Positions 38,808 through 48,200 of a DNA stretch of 64,000 bases are shown piece by piece (the stretch's first letter is position 1; each line of letters begins with the position of its first letter). The stretch is from contig OAPG01000001.1 of the NCBI GenBank assembly GCA_900208305.1, forward strand, positions 2,542,001 through 2,606,000, in the 5' to 3' direction. Under the pieces are notes generated by a model. It saw only the letters and a list, made by a program, of their open reading frames with translations, was not told where the DNA came from and made no database searches. The stretch comes from Melanopsichium pennsylvanicum. Lineage: Eukaryota; Basidiomycota; Ustilaginomycetes; Ustilaginales. The position numbers were made by a program, and so were the translations under genes.

Positions 38808-41800
38808 CTAATTTTGGGCCTGCGCAATACTTGGTCGGTAACTGTGGAACCGCTCTGCCAGGAAATCGGCAAATGCAGCTGTTGACCTTGGGTCATTAAG
38901 ACCAACTTTGAAAGTGGTAACAGAGCCCCCTTCTTGCAGCCTGCGGTCCTGGCGAAGCCGCAATTCCAGCCGCTCCTTAGCCAACCTGAGGTGCGGGCAG
39001 CGCAGTAGGTGGCTTCTGTCGTCGCGTCTGCCACAGTGGTTGCACGCAGTTTCGACACCAGGGACGCGTCTGGAATGCAGGAACACGTTTACGGCCAGAT
39101 GGCCAGTGCGGGCTTGTGCAACAAGCGAGGCCTGGCCTCGTCGAAGCTGGTGGTACAGGGTAAAGGCGCGGCCAATCCTGACTGTGTTGATGGCCTTGAG
39201 GGCGCTGCCATGGGGGGACCTATCCCATGACAGCTTCCACGCCTCGAGTGTTTGTTGCACAATGTGCCGTCGCAGCGCAGACTCCTCTGCTTGCTCAGCC
39301 GGCATGGGGAGGGCATTATCAGCTGCCTCCTGGGCAAGCACGTCTGCTTCCTCATTTCCAGCAATGTCATGATGTCCAGGGATCCAAACCAGGGTAACGT
39401 TGTGGGCCGATGCAAGCTCTTGGATGGCTCGTACATCTGGATCGGTAGAAGGGCGTAGGCCAATGGTCACAATTGCCGCCCTGTTGTCGCAGAAAATAAA
39501 CAAACCTGAATCCGCAACCCGGTCTTCAAGCGCTGCCCGGATGCCTTTGAGCTCTGCGCGGTAGACTGTGGAGTCCAGACCAATGGCCTCGTGGCGGAAG
39601 AGGGACTGGCCGTCTGCCTGACAGAAGTATGCAAAGGCGGCAACGCCATTCTTGAGTGATCCGTCTGTGTAGACATGTTGCAGTGATGGTATGCACTGTG
39701 CGGCAAGGCCGTAATGTAGGTCGATGGCCTCCTGCTTGCTGGGTGCAACCAAAGTGCGTGGAATGGCCAACATTGGGGCCGGCTTTGTCTCTCTCTTGGT
39801 CACGTCGCTGGCAACAAGTCTGGGCCAGTGACAGACCCACGTCTGAAGGGGCCCCTGGAGCCTCTTGGGCTGAACTCGGACAGCGCGTTGTGTCACCTTG
39901 TGGTTGGGGTGCGAGGATGGGAGTGCAAGCCAGCGGACCAAGCTGAAGCCGGCTGCACGACTGAGTGCCAGTGGGACCGGAGCCAAAGAGGCCTCTACAT
40001 TGAGTGCATCTGTGGATGTGGTAGAAAAACAGCCAGTGATCCGAATGCAGGCAGCTCGCTGGACACGAATGAGGGGTTGGACTAGTGCAGTGGCAGCCCT
40101 GGGCTTGTGCCAAACGGCGCATGCATATGACATGATCGGCCATACGCCCGAGATGTACAGTTGGCGCTGCAGTTGGAATCTGAATCCCCAGGCGCAATTG
40201 CCCCACGCAAGGATGGTACCTAACGCTCTCGTTGCCTTTGCGCTGACTGCAGCCACGTGAGATGTCCAGGAGAGTTTGGGGCCAAAGGTCACGCCTAGGA
40301 TTTTGAGCGAAGGAGAATGCGTCAGGCGGAGGCCATCTAGGTCAATGTCACCCAAGCTTGCAGGCGCGTGTCGTGGCGAGAAGATCATATAACCAGACTT
40401 TGCCGGATCAAAGGCAGCCTCATGGCTTTGGGCCCACTGAAGGGCAGGATCCAGAGCGCGGACAACATCGCGGCGGAGAGTATCGATGGGCCCGGCAACC
40501 AGGAGGGTCTTGTCATCAACCCAGCCAATACTGAGGGTGCGACGCAAGCGTTGGTGTTCGACCATCCCTCGGCTGTAGATCAGCCAAAAGAGTTGCGAAA
40601 TGGGCGAACCTTGAGGGAGGCCAACGTCTACCCTCCGCATTGGGCCAAGGAAGCTGCTTTCAAGTCTGAGCAATGCACGTCTGTCTGCCATGAATGATGT
40701 AGCCCAGCTGATGACTGCGCTTGGGAGTTTGGCCTTGGCCAGAGCGTCGGCAAGAATGCCAGGCTGGACGGCATTGTATGCCCCCTTGACATCAAGTGCC
40801 ACTAACGCGCAGTGCAGGCCATTTCGTTGGGAGTGCCTGATGAACTCATGGATGCGGATCAGGGCGTCCTCTGTGCTCCTGCCCGGTCTACCGCCGTAGT
40901 GCTCTGCAGCAATGAGGTTGCTGTTTGTCTCGGCCTCGGCTAGGATACGGCCGGCAACAAGTCCTTCCAGAAGTTTGCCTAGCACAGGGAGCAGACTGAT
41001 GGGCCGGTACGCACCTGCCTTGCTATAGTCACTCTTGTTTGGTTTCCTCAGAATGGCAACAGTTGCAACCTTGAAACAGCGTGGGTGGTGTCCAAAGCGA
41101 ATGGCGCAATCGTTGAAGAAGGCCGTGACAATTGGAACAAAATCCGGCCACAGAGCGGCTAAGACCTTGATCAAGCGCCACGAGATGAGGTCTGGTCCAG
41201 GGGCAGAGCGGAGTTTGGCAGCATTGATCCTCTGTTGAACCTCCGCGGTGGTGAAGGGGAGCCAAGGGGCGGCAGTTGAGGCGGGCAAGGCTTGGGCGTC
41301 AGATGGGCTGGGACGGTTTGGCGGTAGTAGAAATTCGCTGGCAAGTGCGGCCTCTTTATCCTCCAGGCAGGTGGTAAGCATACCGTTTGCCATCTGTAGT
41401 GGAGCGATCTTGAAAGCAGCCACTCTGTTGTTGCCCAGCTTAGCAAGCTTCCAGAGAGAGCGAGGGTCAGCGACCTCATCCAGGCGTTGGCGAGAGTGTG
41501 CACGCTTTGCAGCCCTGATGCTTTTCTTGTATTTGCGTTGTTGCTCCTTCCATGAGGCGTGCGTACCGGTACCAGCCTGGAACGCTCGCCGTGCTTGGTG
41601 AGCAAGTCTGCGGCCTTCTTTGAGAGAGGGAACGAACCACTCTCTGGTTGCTGGTCCAATCCTGATAGGAGCGGCAAGGGCCTTATAGCCAGTGCGGATG
41701 GCATCTGTCAGCGCTTCCGCATGGCCGTCAAGGTCATGTAGAGAGGCTGGCGGTCTGTTGCTCTGGGGTTTGGCGTACCAAGCCTGCTGCACAGCGGTGG

Positions 41801-42566
41801 CAAACGCTGCCTCGTCCTTTGTTTGCAGGCTGATTGGTGAAGGGGCAGGGGGCATGGGCGACAAGTCAAGGTGGATCTCAACTGCAAAATGGTCTGAACC
41901 ATGGTCGTTGTCCAGGCGTGTGATGCTGCGTAATGCGCCCGCAACAGTTGGACAACCAAAAGCAAGGTCAATGGTAGTACACCTGCCTGACGGGCCCAGG
42001 AAGGTGCCAAGGTCGCGCGGGGTTAAAAGGTGCAGGTCTCTTTCAGCCAAAGCGGCCAGGAAGCTATCAACGTGGCGAGATGATGAGGTGGTGTCGCTCT
42101 CCCAGGCTGGGTGGTGCAGATTGAAGTCGCCAAGGACCAGACATGGTTGTGCAATGGTCCCGTGGAGCAAGGTAGCTAAGGGGCTGAGGAGTTCTTGCGA
42201 CTGGGGAGAGTTGTAGACAGAAGCGAGGAGAAGCGAGCCGGCCAAGGTGTTGACCTGCAGGCAAAGGATATCCGGATGGTTGAGAGGATGGAGCTGGACA
42301 TCTGAGGGAGAGATCAAGTGGTTGGCATATATGATGGTGCGGCGGCGGTTTGGGAGAGGCGCAGAGGGCTGGGCGGCCGGAGCCCAGTTCCAGCTTGTGT
42401 TGGCAGGGTCCCCGTAGAGGCGCCAACGGGGATGGGAGACGGTGTTAGGGAGGGAGGCAAAGGGTTCCTGCAGGCAGAGAAAGTCATACATTTGGATGGC
42501 GGGATCGTTGAGGATGCTGTGCATTACCTCAGGTGATCGGTGAACGTTGAATTGGAGGACTTTCAT
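38808..42566 (-). CDS. LINE ORF2: endonuclease, reverse transcriptase, RNase H
   Basis: An intact 1,252-residue polyprotein. The N-terminal apurinic-type endonuclease has LQFNVHRS, CLQEPF, GDFNLHHPAWES and SDHFAVEI. The reverse transcriptase has YRPISLLPVLGKLLE, ALDVKGAYNAV (motif A Asp), GLPQGSPISQLFW and GWVDDKTLLV; Trp replaces the usual Tyr/Phe before the two catalytic Asp. RNase H has YTDGS, AELKGI, FCDNRAAI and GNEEAD, so its four acidic residues are present. The C-terminus has a zinc motif (CNHCGRRDDRSHLLRC). Its ATG overlaps the ORF1 stop (ATGA), which suggests termination-reinitiation translation. No stop or frameshift is seen. Confidence 0.95.
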   Translation of the reverse strand: MKVLQFNVHRSPEVMHSILNDPAIQMYDFLCLQEPFASLPNTVSHPRWRLYGDPANTSWNWAPAAQPSAPLPNRRRTIIYANHLISPSDVQLHPLNHPDILCLQVNTLAGSLLLASVYNSPQSQELLSPLATLLHGTIAQPCLVLGDFNLHHPAWESDTTSSSRHVDSFLAALAERDLHLLTPRDLGTFLGPSGRCTTIDLAFGCPTVAGALRSITRLDNDHGSDHFAVEIHLDLSPMPPAPSPISLQTKDEAAFATAVQQAWYAKPQSNRPPASLHDLDGHAEALTDAIRTGYKALAAPIRIGPATREWFVPSLKEGRRLAHQARRAFQAGTGTHASWKEQQRKYKKSIRAAKRAHSRQRLDEVADPRSLWKLAKLGNNRVAAFKIAPLQMANGMLTTCLEDKEAALASEFLLPPNRPSPSDAQALPASTAAPWLPFTTAEVQQRINAAKLRSAPGPDLISWRLIKVLAALWPDFVPIVTAFFNDCAIRFGHHPRCFKVATVAILRKPNKSDYSKAGAYRPISLLPVLGKLLEGLVAGRILAEAETNSNLIAAEHYGGRPGRSTEDALIRIHEFIRHSQRNGLHCALVALDVKGAYNAVQPGILADALAKAKLPSAVISWATSFMADRRALLRLESSFLGPMRRVDVGLPQGSPISQLFWLIYSRGMVEHQRLRRTLSIGWVDDKTLLVAGPIDTLRRDVVRALDPALQWAQSHEAAFDPAKSGYMIFSPRHAPASLGDIDLDGLRLTHSPSLKILGVTFGPKLSWTSHVAAVSAKATRALGTILAWGNCAWGFRFQLQRQLYISGVWPIMSYACAVWHKPRAATALVQPLIRVQRAACIRITGCFSTTSTDALNVEASLAPVPLALSRAAGFSLVRWLALPSSHPNHKVTQRAVRVQPKRLQGPLQTWVCHWPRLVASDVTKRETKPAPMLAIPRTLVAPSKQEAIDLHYGLAAQCIPSLQHVYTDGSLKNGVAAFAYFCQADGQSLFRHEAIGLDSTVYRAELKGIRAALEDRVADSGLFIFCDNRAAIVTIGLRPSTDPDVRAIQELASAHNVTLVWIPGHHDIAGNEEADVLAQEAADNALPMPAEQAEESALRRHIVQQTLEAWKLSWDRSPHGSALKAINTVRIGRAFTLYHQLRRGQASLVAQARTGHLAVNVFLHSRRVPGVETACNHCGRRDDRSHLLRCPHLRLAKERLELRLRQDRRLQEGGSVTTFKVGLNDPRSTAAFADFLAERFHSYRPSIAQAQN

Positions 42567-43846
42567 GCGTATTGCGTTGGGGTGTGGCGGAGGCTGTTGT
42601 TGAACTTGGCCAGGTAAATTAGTCTAACGCGGCAGAAGTCGCTCATTGCTTCGTGGTTCTCGCCGCAGTTGGGGCAATGCTGGCGCTGGTGCATGCATGA
42701 GGTACCAAGTCCACTGCCTTCGTGCGTGCAGGCGCTACATGCGCGGTGGTCTTTGGTAAGGTGAGGCCTGGAGCAGTGGCCGCAAACAGGCGCTGCTCGA
42801 CAGTTCTTTGCAATGTGACCGAAGCGGCAGCACTTGGAGCATTGTTGGGGCCGTCCTAAGGGGGGGCGGTAGGTGTCCACTGTGAGGACCCTATGGTCGA
42901 GGCTGAACCTCTTGTTCTTAAGGATGTTGTCTCGCACAATCTTGGATTCGGCCTGGAGGACTATGCTTGTGAAGTCCCGAAGGCTCGCCTTCTGAGGTCC
43001 TACAAGCCACCGTGAGTTGGTGAATTTGACATTGTTGCAGGACTCTAGGTTGGAGACAACCTGGTCCAGGTGCGCAGTGGGGTCGAGCTGGCCCTTGGGC
43101 GCAGGGACACCATGTACAACAACGGCAAGGTTAGACAGGAGGGCAGGCTTATTGATCTTTGGGAGGGTGTCGGCGTCCGGGAAGGCTTTGGGAAGCCAGG
43201 AGTTGTCCGCCATCAGGATGGAGTCTGCGCCTTCGCTGGTCTCAAAGATAATGGCAATGTCCTTGCTAGCAAGGCGCACGGTCTCGTGGACCTTGGCGCC
43301 TGTGTGGGCAAGGATCACAGGGCTTACGGCTTCATGTAGGCGCACATTAGAGAGGGCAAAAATAGTATTAGATTCATGGAGGTCTTGACAATTGAGAATG
43401 ACTCGATGGTGTGGGGCAAAACGTGCTGTCTTAGGGGTGTTGTGAGTGATGGCGCCGTCTTCTGGTGTGGCGGTGACTCCGGCTCTAGCAATCTGTGCAT
43501 AGCTCCTTGTATTCTCCTTGATGATGGCGCCGAGCCCGGAGAGGGACTTAGCGTTGGCATAGCGGACCTCAGAGACAAGGTTGTCGATCTTCTTCTCGAG
43601 CGAGGCGTCTCGTTTAAGAGGTCCAACAAGGGCGGCAATTTGGTCGGCGAAGCGCTCGCATTGAGCTCGGCTCAAAGTCCTTTTGTCGGCAAACAGGGCT
43701 CTAAAGGCTATGACCGCTTGTTCGATGTCCGTGGCTGCTGAGCTGCTGTCGAAAGGGGCCGGAACAAGCGCAGGTAGGGTGTTGTCCACCGGAGGGTCGG
43801 GAGGGGGCGCAACTGGTGCATCGGGGCTGGAACTGGGCTGCATCAT
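42563..43846 (-). CDS. LINE ORF1: gag-like nucleic-acid-binding protein
   Basis: A 427-residue protein from the ATG at 43846 (MMQPSSSPDA); the frame upstream opens only from a GTG. It has a Pro-rich start, a helical/coiled-coil part (about 85-115, SLEKKIDNLVSEVRYANAKS) and three C-terminal zinc knuckles: CSKCCRFGHIAKNC (CX2CX4HX4C), then CGHCSRPHLTKDH and CPNCGENHEAMSDFC. It should coat the LINE RNA in the ribonucleoprotein particle. The stop codon overlaps the ORF2 start by four bases. Confidence 0.9.
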   Translation of the reverse strand: MMQPSSSPDAPVAPPPDPPVDNTLPALVPAPFDSSSAATDIEQAVIAFRALFADKRTLSRAQCERFADQIAALVGPLKRDASLEKKIDNLVSEVRYANAKSLSGLGAIIKENTRSYAQIARAGVTATPEDGAITHNTPKTARFAPHHRVILNCQDLHESNTIFALSNVRLHEAVSPVILAHTGAKVHETVRLASKDIAIIFETSEGADSILMADNSWLPKAFPDADTLPKINKPALLSNLAVVVHGVPAPKGQLDPTAHLDQVVSNLESCNNVKFTNSRWLVGPQKASLRDFTSIVLQAESKIVRDNILKNKRFSLDHRVLTVDTYRPPLGRPQQCSKCCRFGHIAKNCRAAPVCGHCSRPHLTKDHRACSACTHEGSGLGTSCMHQRQHCPNCGENHEAMSDFCRVRLIYLAKFNNSLRHTPTQYA

Positions 43847-44034
43847 GACCTTGGCTGTATGCGCGACAAAATTCTGCAAATGGTACGAAACTTTGACACA
43901 GCACACGGCCGTGGTGAGGCAGGTGTTTGGTGGTGAATAGAGAGGGGCAAGGGTGGAGAGATAGTGAGAAGATTGTAAGGGAATGGAACCAGCAGGCCAA
44001 CCAAGGGGTCGCTACCAAGAATCGGTGATGGTTG

Positions 44035-44048
44035 GGTCTACTCGCTTT
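44035..44048. repeat. Right target-site duplication of the LINE
   Basis: GGTCTACTCGCTTT, identical to 31841-31854, directly beyond the 5' end of the LINE. Confidence 0.85.
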
Positions 44049-45247
44049 GATGCTCTTCCTTCTCTAGAAAGATTTCAAACTGCGCGCTGGAACCGCCGTA
44101 ACGGCGTTCACATAGTATCGTACAAGAGCGAAGAAGAGGGGTCCAAGTAGGAGCAAAATTTGTATTGTTGACGATCGTTAATCTACTCTGTAAACCACCG
44201 CCACGCTTTTTACAGCACTCACACACACACACGCATAAGTGGTGCTGGTCGTCATCAGATGCAAACAGCATGCTTGACCAGACACTACTCACTCTGTAGG
44301 GGATCCATCTGACAAGGCGAAGTTTGGCTCAGCTCATCAGAACACACGGTAACACTGTCTCATCTCCCTAATAATTCTGGATTGGTGCACAGCCGGTTGA
44401 CGTTGACGCCTGGTCGGCAGCAAACCCTTTCTCTCTTGCATCGTGCAGTACGACACCTTGTTGCTGCTGCTGGTGAGATGCAGCCCCAATTGTGGAGGCA
44501 TAAATTTAAATTTTCTTCTCGTTTGTCAGATTCTTTCTTTTCAATCGTGACCGATACCGCAACCATGCCCCGATTAGACAATTCGGGCGATACAGGTCTA
44601 AGCCCAATTAATTTAGGAATTCGGGCTGCAGCTGCCAAAAAAAAAACCCTCAAGAAAAAAAAAAAAAAGTTCGTTTCTTCGAATTCACTCAACTTTTTTT
44701 TTCTTTCTTCCGCTTCTGAGCCGTGATGAAATTTTCTGTAGAACTCTGCCTGTGGAGGCAAACCTTGCAAAAACTTCTCGTGGCTGCAAACGGAAGACTG
44801 TCAAAAAAGCAAAAATTGAAACTGAGCCGGCATGGAAATTGGTCGTGTGGCACAGTTTAGCATAGAATTCTTGCTGAAGACAAACTCAGAACCTTCTCGT
44901 TCCTCATCATCATCATCGATATCATTATCAAATTTATCATACCTTCTTCCGTCCTCGCCATTTTCATCCAAAAGGAATACGCAAGGATCTAAGTCACTTT
45001 CCCCACGTCAGGAATCTATCCTGGAAACAAAAGATCGGAGCATCCACTCCTAAACAAGGCGGTCAGCCCCCGTAAATCGCCACGCTCAATACGGTTCAAA
45101 CAAAATAGACTGTCCTGCAACACCGACATTGGGCAAACTCGCAATCCTGAAACGCCCTTCGACTCGACTTGACGAACAAGACGTGCCTTAATCACTCGCA
45201 TCGTCACCGATTTGGCATACCTCTACTCCCATCTGCGCTGGACAAAT
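44049..45247. promoter_or_regulatory. RPO41 upstream region
   Basis: About 1.2 kb of unique sequence between the LINE insertion and RPO41. It contains a CA repeat near 44,218-44,233 and A-rich runs near 44,637-44,670. No exon is supported. The RPO41 promoter should lie in the last few hundred bases, which are C/T-rich. Confidence 0.45.
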
Positions 45248-48200
45248 ATGATTGCGAAACAAGCATCATTGATCCGCGGTTCGTCCATGGCCACCGTCGC
45301 CTCGTCTTCCTCGACAAGATGCATACGCTATCTCACATCAAGACCAACTTGGTCGTCCTTATCTGTTTCACTCCGCTCTCCTATTGCCACAAGCCACGCC
45401 TTCAGCACAAATGGCCATGCGAGTCAAGCAAGCCTAGCTGCTGCTGAGCCACACCATGATCACCATCAACAGCACACACCCGCTTCGACTCCCTCAATAT
45501 CATCCACACAGCCATCACAATCATCCTCGCCACTAGCAGCGTCCCCCTCCTCTTCACCAACACCGCAGCGCAATGACCGTCGCACACGTTTCATGCCATA
45601 CTCCTTTGCGACGGGCTCCCCACTCACGCGTCTTCCCACTCCATTGCCACCCGACGTGTCCGAGCGTTCAGCTCTCATTCGAAGGCAGCTCAACCCAAAA
45701 ACCAAAGCTGCTGCCCTAAAAGCCCTCCAATCCTCAGCACTCTTTGACTCCAAAATGTCAGGTCTTTCCTTTGGCGACCTCTCTGGTCTCACAATGAGCA
45801 GCACAGACGAAACCTTTTATCCAGCTTCCAGATCCGTCGAATTTGTTGGCGTTCTCAAAGCATGTCTCGGCACCGGTCTCATCAGCCGTGCATACAAGGT
45901 CTTCACCGACCTCCGTAGCCAAGCCGCGGCTCGCTCGCGCGAACTATGGGAGCTTCGGAAACGTCTCGCACAAGGCATCATTGACCAGAACGACTGGCAC
46001 CAAGATCTCGGTGAGCTGGGCGGGTACCAGTCGCCCATCGAAATTTGGACGTACAACTCGATGCTCCAGGCCTATTTCCGCAAAGCTTACCAGGCAGAAT
46101 CATTGGAAGGCACGGCAGAATGGCTCAATCGTGCTTGGGAGCTCTTTCGCGATATGGAGAAGACACATCTTTCGTCTCAGAACGATGCACCACCATCACC
46201 CGACCCCAAGCCCAACCCGGCTTCGTTTGCCACAATGGCTCGTGGCATTGTAGCCCTGCAACGCTCAGGCCGATATCCTTCCTCCGCACCTGCTCTCGAT
46301 GACCTCCTCTTGTCTATCAAGCGTGCCGAATATGGGCTCGATAGCATCCTGACTTCCTCAGCATTCAACCCCGAATTAGCAGAGGACCTCGACGTTCATG
46401 GTCCGCTTGGATCCAAGAGCGTCGATCAGTCCCGTGAAGGCGAAGTCGATGCGGAACTCGTTCTTCGGAGCTTGACAAGCGTCGCCAACCAGTTGGGCGA
46501 AAGCGGCGTGCTTAAGGAGCTCGAAACTGCACAAAGCATCCTCGAAGGCCGTAGAGTGCTATCAGAAGCACAGCAGGTCGATCAGGCAGCCCAGGAAGAT
46601 GCACTCGCTGACGTTCCCGAGCTTCTTCCCGTTCAGACCAGTTCCAAAGGTACCCGTCTTGGCAGAGATCCAGAGAACAAGGCTGGCGAGATGCCGTTCA
46701 ACCTCGTCTCTCTGAAAGAAAACCTTTCCATCGTTCAAGAGGCACGCCGAACCATCTCCGATCCCTACGAGCGACAAAAGTGGCTCGAACACAGCGCTCT
46801 CGACGCAGCGAGAAAGCGTCTTGAACACTCCGCAGAGAAGCTCGAGGAACTCGGATTGCAGACTACCGGTGCGCTGCAGTCTAAACCGCTCCAAACATGG
46901 ATGTGGGATTGGTACAACAAGCTCCAAGTCACGTTAAAGGAAGATCTGGAACGCCTCGATGCCGAGATAGAAAACAACAAGCATGAGAACAAGGCTGTTC
47001 TCCCCATGGAGCAGCAGATCCTCCCTTTCTTGCGCTTGCTCTCCGTGTCAAAGATTTCCCTCATCACGATTCTCGAGCTGATGCGCATGAGCGGAAACGG
47101 TGGTGTTGCCGACGGTATGAAGACCACCCGAGCGTTGCTGCAGGTCGGCCGGGCTATTGAGATGGAATATCACTCTGATGTCGTTCGCAGAAACCCTCAA
47201 ATTTTTCAGAACGCACATACTGCTCAGACAGTTCTGCGCAAGCGTGGATTGATCGATCTTGCCGCACGTCGTGAAATCAAGGAGTGGCAGAAGCAGCAGG
47301 AGGACGCAGGCATCTTATCCTCAGTCCCCAAATGGACACAGACCGTGCGAGCTCGTGTTGGAAGTTACTTGGTTCAGCACCTCATGCACGTTGCCACTGT
47401 TCACCGAAAGGCTACCGATCGCGATGGCGTGGTCTGGGAGGAAGATCAGCCAGCTTTTTACTCGACCTACCAATACCTTGGAGGTAAGAAACTTGGTGTC
47501 ATCAAGCTCAATGAGGTCATCGCCAAGCGACTTGACAAGGATTCTGTGCAGGAGACGCTGCATCCTCGTCACCTTCCTATGCTAGTGCCGCCCAAACCGT
47601 GGACCTCGCACGATTCCGGAGGATACTATTCTGTCCGCCAAAGCGCCATGCGATACAAGGACAGTGCCGAGCAAGGCTCATACCTACGTGCCGCTTCTGA
47701 TAGCGGTGACCTTGACACTGTTCTCGCCGCCCTGGACGTCCTTGGCAACACATCGTGGAAGATCAACAAGCCCATCTTTGACGTTATGCTTGAAGTCTGG
47801 AACTCCGGCAAGGACATTGCCGACATGCCTCCCATCGAGATGGAGACTCCTGAGCCCGAAAAGCCCGCCAATTACGATCATGATATCAAGGCACGCTCTG
47901 TCTATCTTCAGCGACTCAAGCAATGGAACCAGCAGCGCGCGTCCAACCACTCGCAGCGTTGCGATGTCAACTACAAGCTCGAAATCGCTCGTGCATACCT
48001 CGGCGAGCGCTTCTACTTCCCGCACAACATGGACTTCCGCGGCCGTGCGTACCCAATGCCACCGCATCTCAACCACATTGGCAACGACCTTTGCCGTGGT
48101 CTGCTCTTGTTCGCCGACAGCAAGCCTCTCGGCAAAGCCGGTCTGCGCTGGTTGAGAATTCACATCTCTAACGTCTTTGGTTACGACAAAGCCAGCTTCG

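Larger units (their letters stand above)
31855..44034 (-). mobile_element. Full-length LINE retrotransposon (minus strand), interrupted by an LTR element
   Basis: The element reads leftwards: 5' UTR 44034-43847, ORF1 43846-42563, ORF2 42566-38808, then a 3' UTR of about 0.85 kb in two parts (38807-38345 and 32262-31875) and a poly(A) tail seen as T23 at 31852-31874. The break in the 3' UTR is the nested Ty3/gypsy element at 32263-38344. Removing that element and one GTGGG copy restores a contiguous LINE of about 6.1 kb. A 14-bp target-site duplication flanks it. Domain order (zinc-knuckle ORF1; ORF2 with endonuclease, reverse transcriptase and RNase H) suggests the I/Tad1-like group of fungal LINEs. 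Both ORFs are open, so the insertion is young and could be active. Confidence 0.93.

Noticed and set aside
39526..40206. Second minus-strand frame inside LINE ORF2
   Set aside because: Out of frame with the intact RT/RNase H polyprotein; no domain.
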